A stretch of DNA of 64,000 nucleotides from Azolla caroliniana. Lineage: Eukaryota > Polypodiophyta. The stretch covers positions 19,406,001 to 19,470,000 of the forward strand of contig JBHGNT010000015.1 in NCBI GenBank assembly GCA_043228905.1, written 5' to 3'. Below the pieces are notes generated by a model, which saw only the letters and a program-made list of their open reading frames with translations, did no database searches and was not told the DNA's origin. The position numbers and the translations under genes were made by a program. This document shows positions 55,319 to 64,000 of this stretch, one piece after another. How positions within the stretch are numbered: the stretch's first letter is position 1; each line of letters opens with the position of its first letter.

Positions 55319-58300
55319 ATGCCTTCCTTTCATCGCTTATCTGCAGTGATTCGTGCAACTCAGAGGCCCCATCGTTGGGTTTCCATTGCTCTGAATTATC
55401 CTAACCTCGTCGATCTTCATTCCGCCTCAGGTACGCACGCACACACGCACACACAATTCTTTTGAATCGCCACGGGAGACTGATTCCCATCTACGAGATG
55501 GAGATGGAGATGGAGATGGGGCCGATCATGTGTTCTTGTCTCAATTTTATAACGTTCACGCTATGGCGTAAACCCCCGCAGACACAGACAGAGTCGGGCT
55601 ATTAGTTTGACACCCCAACGTAGCATCCAATTCAGGAGAAGTTATGGTATGGTGTAACAAAAGCTGTGTGCAAGTAAGGATTCAAGCCCATGAACTCGTG
55701 TTCATAGCCTAATATGATAGAAAAGAAAGTAACAGAGAACGAAACAAATTAAGATATAAACCCTAAACCCTAAACCTAAAATTGCCTATAATACCACCTG
55801 CCTACCCTCTTAAGTGGGAACCAGCACTTGGTGAATGAAAAGTAGAAAATGGGAAGGAGTCTATGCACTTGTGACGCTCTGAGAGCAAACTTCAAAGGGG
55901 TAATTTCTGAGCAGGGGTGTGTTCCTATTTGGCCTTCCACCCATCAAGTTAGAGAGCCATGTGATGGGATGTGTGAGCCCAGAAGGTTGTAGCTCAGTTG
56001 GTAACTTTATCTGGCTGGGACTGAAACATCATGGCTTCAACCCCTACAATCCTTAGTGGCATCTAGTAGAGTAGTGCACATTGTGAGATTTGAATCCCAG
56101 TGGATGGGTTAGTAAGAACTTGGCTTATCACTAGGGGATAGCCTTATAAAATAAGAAAAAATTTATTATCAAACATGTTCTACGTGATCCAAGACAAAGA
56201 CGTGCAGTGATAGGTCATCGTGAAATCAAGTTTTGAATGTGATATTCAGGAAAGGGAAAGAGAGAAGGATAGAGATCAGAAGTTGTGGTAATGTTTAATT
56301 GTTCAAATCGCAATGTGCTATCTACCTTAAGCAAAGTGTAACAATGGTTAGTAAGGGGAGAGAGAGCAAAGGAGAAATTAGAAAAGATTGAAATTATTCC
56401 ATGGAATGACAATCTGAGAGGAGGAGAAAATTAATTCATTACATTGTAGAAGAGAGTAAAAATGTAGAAGTTAGGAAGCGAGTGAATTCTGTTACATGGA
56501 TATTATCTCTCTTTTACATGGCCTAATGGCCTATGAAAGAAGAATTGTGGGAAATTTTGAAGTCACTATCCTTGATGTAAGTGGTTTAAAAAAAACTGAA
56601 GAAAAGTGTGGGTGTGCCTTAACTCATTAAAAGAAAGAGACCTATTACCATACACGGAGATCAAATACAGATAAAAGTTTGATAAAAACAAACGTATGGG
56701 TTTTGGTGGAGTTGTAAGAGTTTTCTGATGGCTGAACACCATATGTGAAATGGTGCAATAATTATGAGGGAAGAAAGAAAGTAAAGCAAATATCCACAAG
56801 AAAAAACCATCATTTTGAGTGATATCTCTCCTGTGAAATTTTTTTCCAGGTTCACTCCAAAGACATCAGATATGGAAAAATCCTTCTGGTGGTGATACGC
56901 AATTTCATACGAACTCAATGGTCCTAACACCGAACAAAGAGAATCATTTCAACTGGTCTATGAGCGACACCCGGCGACTTCTCCATGCTCTATATCAGGT
57001 TGGAGACCTTGACAGAAGCATCAAGTATGTATAATTTGATTGATTTAATCCCAGTGGCAGTGGTTACAATGTAAACATGATTATGTTCTGTGTATGCACA
57101 GGTTTTACACAGAATGCTTGGGCATGAAACTTTTGAGGAAAAGGGATATCCCAGAAGAAAGATATACCAATGCATTTCTTGGATATGGACCTGAAGATTC
57201 TCATTTTGTTGTTGTATTAGCACATCGTAGGTTATTCAATTTCATTTAGGGCTGCTTAATCCTATCAGTATAGATGAAAACGAATTGTTAAAAGATGATG
57301 GATGATTTTATCAATAATGTGCATCTGATCCTTCTCATAACTGTCGACTTGTGGGCCTGAAAATGTTTTATTTTTCACAGACCATGGTGTTGATAAGTAT
57401 GACCTGGGATCTGGCTTCGGACATTTTGGCGTTTCTGTTGAAGATGTATGCAGAGAAAGTGCTTATTCAATATCATCATTTTGGCATTTCTGTTTCTTTA
57501 CTCAAGTGAATATTGGACTTATCACATAGTTTGATTCTTCTTATATTCTAGGTATGTAAGACAATGGAGCTTATAAAACTGAAGGGAGGAACTGTTTTAA
57601 GTGAAGCAGACCCTGTGAAAGAAGAAAACGAAGTAATTGGCTTTGTTAAAGATCCAGACGGTTACACATTTAAGCTCATACAGAGAGCCCTTACTCCAGA
57701 GCCCCTTTGTCAACTCATGCTGAGGGTGGGAGATTTGAGTCAGTCAATAAGGTTCTATGAAAAGGTTATGTGTCACAATGTTCATATTTTTCAAACGTAC
57801 AAAGAGATTAATACATAGATAAGGTATGTTATTAATGTCCGTGGGAGACCAATATGATCTATTGGATGGGGCTCAGCCCATAGCGAGTGTCAATCTTAGG
57901 TTGTCTAAATTTTATGACTCCGATGGTACTGTTTAGGGTTTAGGGAAGGGGCCAAATTTTTGGATGATTTTTGTTTTCTCTAAAATGGACACGTGCTGTT
58001 TGTCATATGCAGGCTTTTGGTATGCATCTTCTACAGACTTGTAATTACATTGAACAAAAGGTAAAGGGATTCACTTGTCTATCATGCAATGAATTTAAAT
58101 TCTTGATAGGATTATGATTTGAAAACACGTGCTTTATGTGGCATTTCATTCTGCATCCTTAATTGCTTTTTGGAGAATATTGTGATTAACCTATTGCTTG
58201 AAAATTTAGCCATTTTGCAAACATATTTGTATTTGTGTTATCTTTTTTTACTAATGCCTTTCATCTTTTCCAGTTCTATAATTGTTTAGTGGACTATGAG

Positions 58301-59278
58301 CTTTTCATCAAACAATGAGATTTGGTGTTTCCTCTTTATAACTGAAAATCACTATAGCTTGTAATATTCTGGATGTGCTTTCAAAAGGAACCATAAAAGC
58401 AGTTTTCTTGATTCTAGTCATCACATTTTTGAGAATTTTACTACAGTATACTGTTGCAAAGGTTGGACATGACTTGGAGGTGAAGACTTCAATTTTGGAG
58501 CTAATATATTCAATCTTACTGCAGTATACTGTTGCAAGGGTTGGATATGACTTGGAGGAGAAGAGTACAGTTTTGGAGCTAACATTCAATCATGGTACAT
58601 CTGGCTACAAGAAGGGTAATGCCTATGTTCAGGTAGCTCACTTCATGTTCAACTTAGCCAGCTATCTACATATAGTTATGTACTCTGTTTGGATGAATAT
58701 AACTGCAAAGTTTTTTTTGAGATGGCAGATTGCTATTGGTACTAACGATGTCTATAAGACTGCCGATAGTATTAGGAAGGCAGGTGGTAAAATCATCAAA
58801 GAACCTGGTCTCTACCCAGGAACCAACACAAAAGTCATGGCTTGCCTCGATCCAGATGGTTGGAAAACGGTTAGTTGTTTATGACATTTTGAATGGGTTT
58901 TCAGTTTTTTGCAATTATGATTCATATAGAACCTGCCAACTATGTATCTTGTTTATGGTCTTGAAATGCGACATATAGTCATTTAATTGTTAAAACGATA
59001 TATTTCATTGTTTGATCATTATAAAATCATTCTTGAGGCTGAAATATCTCTTCTTACATTCTTAATACATTTTTTACGCTATGACCTAAAAATGCTTCTG
59101 CTACAAACATACGAAAATGTAATAGATGTGCAATTCTACTTTATATCTGGTTCCTGATATAATGCATCAATGCCTGATTAGGTTGGTATTTGCGAAATAT
59201 ATAATACAGTTTATTTTTTCTATTTCTCTTTTTCAGGTGTTTGTTGATAATGCAGATTTTCTAAGAGAGCTAGATTAA
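55319..59278 (+). CDS. GLX1: two-domain glyoxalase I (lactoylglutathione lyase) homologue, 9 exons
   Basis: Exons: 55319-55430, 56850-57024, 57102-57226, 57381-57445, 57552-57764, 58013-58060, 58525-58632, 58729-58869, 59237-59278. They join to 342 codons plus stop, with GT..AG introns and matching phases. The first ~75 residues look like an organelle transit peptide. Two glyoxalase domains follow: RLLHALYQVGDLDRSIKFY..LGYGPEDSHF..GFGHFGVSVED..KDPDGY and CQLMLRVGDLSQSIRFYEKAFGM..AIGTNDVYKTADSIRKAGGK..LDPDGWK. The family converts the methylglyoxal-glutathione adduct to lactoylglutathione. Odd: Val134 and Lys200 stand where relatives have metal-binding glutamates (VELTYNYG; DPDGY.FEL). The other family positions are kept (His83, His152, Gln213, Glu264). 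Activity is therefore doubtful. The protein is otherwise intact, so it may have another role or be newly decaying. Confidence 0.93.
55661..55712 (-). repeat. tRNA-like fragment in glyoxalase intron 1
   Basis: The minus strand reads CATGGGCTTGAATCCTTAC, a box-B-like motif, close to TTTGAATCCTTAC in the element at 38165-38243. Confidence 0.35.
55984..56110 (+). repeat. tRNA-derived short element in glyoxalase intron 1
   Basis: GGTTGTAGCTCAGTTGGTAAC is a good tRNA 5' end with box A. ATGGCTTCAACCCCTACAATCC supplies box B and a 3' strand that can pair with GGTTGTA. A second box-B-like piece, GAGATTTGAATCCCAG, follows at about 56090. This is a tRNA pseudogene or SINE head; the middle is too long for a normal tRNA arm. 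Confidence 0.5.
58447..58602 (+). repeat. 78-bp tandem duplication of exon 7 start and its acceptor
   Basis: 58447-58524 and 58525-58602 are direct copies over most of their length (TATACTGTTGCAA.GGTTGGA.ATGACTTGGAGG), each preceded by a pyrimidine-containing acceptor ending ACTACAG or ACTGCAG. The upstream copy stays open and in frame with exon 7. Confidence 0.9.
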
Positions 59279-60817
59279 ACATTATTTTTGATGGCTGGTG
59301 TTCGAAAGAGAGATTGTAGATGTAGATGACCATGGGGTTGGTAATCCGTATTTTTTGTGTATGTAAATCCTCATTTGTTTTAAGTCCATTATATCTAGAT
59401 CAGAAGAAACTTTATATATTTGTATCGGAAAGTTATCTATATAAAATCAAGGTGAACATGTTATGAAATGACAGGGAACTTATAGCTGACGCAACTATAA
59501 AGCTTCATCAAGAGAATGTTGTATATGTAAATCAATCTTCTATATGTAAATCAATCATAAGATAGATATTTGTGGAGCTGTGGATCACGGTATGGCACAT
59601 TCATGTTTGTCGCTCATTAATGTATCACTAATGACTCATGAAATTCTGTGTGAAAAAGAGGTAGATATTTGTGGAGCTGTGGATCATGGTATGGCATATT
59701 CATGTTTGTCTCTCATTAATGTATCACCAATGAGTCATGAAATTCTGTGTGAAAACCCCCTTCCCTGAATTATGCGGTAAAACCACATGCTGTTTTTCAG
59801 CTAACATTTAGAGGTGTTAGAAAGGGGGTTGATTGTATGTGAGCCTATCGAAATAGAAGCGGGGATTTTGATTGTTTTTAGTGCATTACCTGAGTGGTGA
59901 TGGGAATCATTACCTCATAGAATCATGGGCCGTGGGGGATTCACTGCACAATTCTGTGATGCTATCACGTGAATGTCCAATATGGGTATTTTTTATATAG
60001 TTCATAAGCGTATACAAAGCGGTAGACCATATGGTCCACTCGCTATGGACATCTCTCTTATTGAATATGTTTGTATATACTCGTGAAATCTCATACAATT
60101 TTATTACGTTTGCCTTCAAGATGCTATTCTTTTTTATGCATATCCTTCCTTGGATCTTCACCCAAACTTGTATTGCCCAATCATTGAAGTTTATGATTTT
60201 GTGTTGCATCCACAAAGGCACTTGAAGTAAATCGTCACTATGATGGGGTTTTCATTGGGTATGAGGTATATGTACTATGGACACTCCTATATGGTCTATG
60301 CATAGATAAAAATAGGGTTGGCGAAGAGGAACAACCTTTGTCATACCAATGTGATTAAATGGAGTTGTGAAACCAATGTTTGCTTTTCAATGTGTATATA
60401 ACTCGTTTCTAGGTAAGGCATGGCAACACATTTTGGTATTCCTTTGGTATGCAAAGGTCGGTCATTGCTTTTGGGTGTGTTTTGTGTAAAACATTTTTGA
60501 AATCCACAAAGCAACAATCAAAGAGTATCTCCTTTGAGTCAAATTTCCTCTATGATTATGTGGAGGATTGAATGATGATATGATATGAAATTGGCATGTG
60601 AATTATTTTGGTTATGTTCAGCTTGTTTGTGCTAGTGTTGTTGTAGACAAGAAGTGTTCACATATATAGGTTATGGATGCTTGTCTAATAATCATATGGT
60701 GAGTGAATTACAAAATACGAAACCCATCAATATTATCCGCATATGCATAGTTAATAAGTCATGGATTATATTGTGTACTTGATGAATTTTAGATCATTAA
60801 AGTGCGAACACATAGTG

Positions 60818-60856
<39 letters not shown>

Positions 60857-62422
60857 ATTGTCACTTATTGTGTTGCCACCTAATTATTACTAAAAAGACC
60901 ATATTCATGCAAATAGGTCATTTAGTGTGGTGCCACTTAATTAATGCTGAATTAAACCATATTCATGCAAACAATTTAATAGAAAGTAAAGTAAAACTTT
61001 AAAAACAAAAAAAATATTCATGTATACCATGAATCAAAACATTTGGTTTAAGATATCAGATTTGGAAAAGCCTGACCAAAACATACATAATCTTCTAGTT
61101 CTTTAAAATTATTTTCCCTCAGTTAGATTCTATTTGAATCAACAATTCTGTCTATGATTGAACCCAAATTTTGTATACTTAATTTACATGAACATGTCTA
61201 ATTATTCCCAAATGACCCATCATGAAGCATATTTCATCATTGTGACAATTTCTTTTACGGTATATAGTTATATATATAGAAGCATTTGAACATTTAAGAT
61301 TTGGAGATTATTATTATGGACAATTGATAGTTCTAATGATCAAATTTATCTTCATCGGTGAAATTAGTAATATGTTCTCAAAATGAAGTCATGAAGATTG
61401 TACCTAAGTGGGTGGCTACAAGTTTATAAACATCAAATTTATATGGTTAGGTGTAAATTCAATACGAATGAGCAGTAATAAACAAGACATCCATTCTATA
61501 CTTGGTGAATAGAAATGTGCATATTTGTGTTTTGTGTAGTAAATAATTTATACAAATAAAGTGCACACCATGAAGTATTCTTCAATACTAAACTAGCACG
61601 CAAAATATATGATTGATAGTAAATGGGTTATCTCTTTAAAAAGAAATAGTGTGCATAAGCCTACTAGTAAGTGTTATACTCATGCATATCTCCACACTTC
61701 ATAGAAATAAATTGGCGTTATATATAACATTTTTAATAGACATAAACAATTAACGAGGAAGAGCATCAAACTCGAGGTGATGATCGATAATAACTTAACA
61801 AAAGCAAAGAAATGAGGAAAGGGTTCCCAGTTAAAAAAAAATTTCCTGCCAAGATTGCACTTAGTTATGTAATTTGAAAAAAAGAAAAATTAGGGCATAT
61901 ATAAATGGAGATATGAATCATCTTGGTTTATAGAGAATGTCAGTGCAATGACATCACCAAGTTCCCTTAACTCCACGCCGTCATTCCTTGACTCAGTTTT
62001 GAGTTTCATTACTTTAAGTGAAAATATCAAGATTACCCCCATGTATTAGTGATCGTCGTCCTTTACTCTTTCCCCTTGGTATCGCCTTATGCACATCGCA
62101 AAAAGAGTGGATAGAACCCATACATGTCAAATTGTATTTTAATAACGACAACTTCATTCTTCCACAAAGCCAACCAATTTATATACTTATTATTGAATCC
62201 TTTTGTCTTCCTATATATGTTGTAAAAAAATAGGAAATACTCCATTTTGCATTACACTCAGAACTACGCATGACTGCCTTAGTATTAGAAAGTGTGTTGG
62301 AGAAAAGGACGGGTACATAGGTTGGTAGAATATATGGCTAAGAACGAAGGGAGCAAGTGAAAAATCTGTAGTTATCAAGAGAATCTTTAGTATAGGAAGT
62401 ATATATCAAGGTTTGGTTTAGT
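59279..62422. other. intergenic, no gene seen
   Basis: Apart from a 99-bp duplication (59562-59757) and a TA microsatellite (60818-60849), the sequence is AT-rich with short frames only. A small repeat CCATATTCATGCAAA occurs near 60899 and 60957. Confidence 0.5.
59562..59757. repeat. 99-bp tandem duplication
   Basis: Two direct copies start TAGATATTTGTGGAGCTGTG and end AAATTCTGTGTGAAAA, differing at about six positions. Confidence 0.95.
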
Positions 62423-63364
62423 ATGGATATGATGATCGTGTTTTCGTCTATGGTGTTTTGGGCTAGGCTAACAGTGGTACAACTGGTACTACTTGTTGTA
62501 TGGGGAGAACATGGGGTATTGGGATCACCTCTAGTTTCGTCAATGTTTGTCAATAATACTGATTTTTGTAGTCGAATACTATTGGCACGAAGCGTGGGAA
62601 CTTGCCCTAGGCCACCCACAATGGACAACCTGAATGTGGACATGATATTGGGCTCATACTATGAGCTTGGTTCAACTGTCGGTTACAAGCTACGTAATGA
62701 TCAACTAGCTACCGCATGTGGTCACACTAACTTCTCTATCAAGGAGCCTCCATATAATGACAATGAAAATGTTTTTTTCATTGATATTCAATCTTCTAGT
62801 GTTCCCATTCTCCGAGGTCCCCTACATGCCTTGCGCCATGCCTTGCATAGAGTTGCATTCTCGAGTTCGGGTGCTTGCTCTCATGTTGCACACATATGCA
62901 CCATCACAACTAATCTCTCTGACATCTCTGATCGTATTGCCAATGTAGTTTTGTCAAGTGGCTACAATGACATTGATCCAATGACATCATCAAGTTTACA
63001 AAATGCATCAATGACAATAAAGGCATCTGTGGCAAATGTGCATAGACAGCTTGATCGCATTGCTAATGCCATTGGCTCTCTAGTGGCCGGTATTTGGATT
63101 GCCCTCACCCAAGTTAATGATGAATCCAACAATGATGCCACCACGACTACTCAATCATTATTGATCCCAGCTACGCGACTCCATATTGACATTGCTGTTG
63201 GAGAGGTTCGCAAGCTTGAAAGTTTTGTAGACAATCTTGCTGATGTTGTTAGGCTCTTAGATGGGCTAAATACACCCGATGGTTTTCCATTATATCATGC
63301 TCTCCATCAAGCTTCACTTATCATCAACAATCGTGTCAATGAAGCCATCTCCCAGGTGTGGTAA
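62423..63364 (+). CDS. unknown secreted protein (313 residues, or first exon of a longer gene)
   Basis: I do not recognise this gene. The frame starts at ATG 62423 (other possible starts at 62432 and 62450). A hydrophobic run (FWARLTVVQLVLLVVW) followed by a small-residue stretch looks like a signal peptide. The rest has N-glycosylation sequons (NNT, NFS, NLS, NAS), a few cysteines and helical stretches with regular hydrophobic spacing (RQLDRIANAIGSLVAGIWIAL; RKLESFVDNLADVVRLLDGL). The helix-rich secreted layout recalls pectinesterase/invertase inhibitors, but I see no diagnostic motif. The last codons CAG, GTG, TGG, TAA include a good splice donor (CAG, then GTGTGG, at 63356), so the gene may continue beyond the window. 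Confidence 0.6.
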   Translation: MDMMIVFSSMVFWARLTVVQLVLLVVWGEHGVLGSPLVSSMFVNNTDFCSRILLARSVGTCPRPPTMDNLNVDMILGSYYELGSTVGYKLRNDQLATACGHTNFSIKEPPYNDNENVFFIDIQSSSVPILRGPLHALRHALHRVAFSSSGACSHVAHICTITTNLSDISDRIANVVLSSGYNDIDPMTSSSLQNASMTIKASVANVHRQLDRIANAIGSLVAGIWIALTQVNDESNNDATTTTQSLLIPATRLHIDIAVGEVRKLESFVDNLADVVRLLDGLNTPDGFPLYHALHQASLIINNRVNEAISQVW

Positions 63365-64000
63365 CAATAATCCTTTTCAATGTACCTTTTATTATTATTT
63401 TGAAGTGTGAGGTCAAAACTTGATGCATAACACCGTTCACAACATTTTCTAAATTCTCCAATCTTTCCAGAAATGAATGCTAGTTTTCAATGATTAGGTA
63501 TGCCAAACTTCTAAATACAAGAGTGAAAGTTGAACTCTTGACTATATGCCACTAGGGCCTCCCTCTATTAAGGTTTCCTTGACTTATCTTTTGATGGCAT
63601 TATTTATATTTGAATATTTTGAATCCTTTTCATAACAAAGTTTGGATGTACCTCATCGTTTCCATGACAATATTGACTTTGATTTCTAAGAAAATGTTTA
63701 ATATGCACAATCTTTCTTTTCTGTCAAGAAAATATATCCTTCCATTAGTTTTGAAAAGCATATCAGCTACAAAATACAAAATAGATGGAAAGGAAGTGAG
63801 TCGTGACTATCCTTCCCCAACCCGTCTTGTAATATGCACAATCTTGAAAAATAATCATGGACAATTCTTTTTGCACAAGGTGATGTTTTTGGTGAAAAAT
63901 AATAAGTGCATTTAAAGAACATGGATCATTCAATTCGTACTTTAGATTCAAAATGGAATTCATGGGTTAATCAATTTTCTAGTACTTAATGACTTCATTG
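63365..64000. other. downstream or intronic sequence, no gene seen
   Basis: AT-rich. A tRNA-like piece on the minus strand at about 63492-63565 (TAGTGGCATATAGTCAAGAGTTCAACTTTC) is weak. No exon continuing the preceding gene was found. Confidence 0.4.

Noticed and set aside
55984-56053. Working tRNA gene
   Set aside because: Box A and box B and pairing ends are present, but the middle does not give a clear anticodon arm and it lies in a SINE-like context inside an intron.

Overview
This is nuclear DNA from a land plant, most likely a fern or other seed-free vascular plant (inference). The signs are spliced genes with GT..AG introns, plant-only gene families, and a 1,002-residue intronless PPR protein built from near-identical PLS triplets. 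The space between genes is AT-rich and full of decayed mobile elements, minisatellites and tandem duplications.

Layout: 1-5446 holds most of a decayed Ty1/copia LTR retrotransposon (5' LTR outside the window, 3' LTR present). After a repeat-rich gap comes the PPR gene (9081-12089, +). Next is an eight-exon O-fucosyltransferase-family gene (17518-23988, +). It converges on a 13-exon PPR-CBS gene like Arabidopsis CBSPPR1 (36240-25544, -), whose 4.8-kb fourth intron is a nest of transposon debris. A repeat-rich gap follows (microsatellites, a probable solo LTR, tRNA-like short elements). Then come a three-exon FQR1-type quinone reductase gene (46523-44088, -), a GC-rich low-complexity gene of unknown function (52107-53270, +), a nine-exon two-domain glyoxalase I gene (55319-59278, +), and the first exon or all of a gene for an unknown secreted protein (62423-63364, +).

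The four spliced gene models were assembled by hand from splice sites. In each, the exon lengths sum to a multiple of three and the joined exons give the family's domains in the expected order. The genes do not form a pathway. FQR1 and glyoxalase I are both stress/detoxification functions, but sit 9 kb apart on opposite strands.

The most interesting points are: (1) the glyoxalase I has V and K where the family has metal-binding and catalytic glutamates, and has a duplicated exon start giving two in-frame acceptors; (2) the copia element has about 270 codons in frame beyond RNase H, ending at the 3' LTR; (3) an intronic minisatellite in the PPR-CBS gene repeats a real intron/exon junction; (4) a 24-residue tandem repeat fills the stem of the O-fucosyltransferase-like protein; (5) a dispersed repeat family and tRNA-like short elements recur across the window. 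No unambiguous new defence or mobile system was found.
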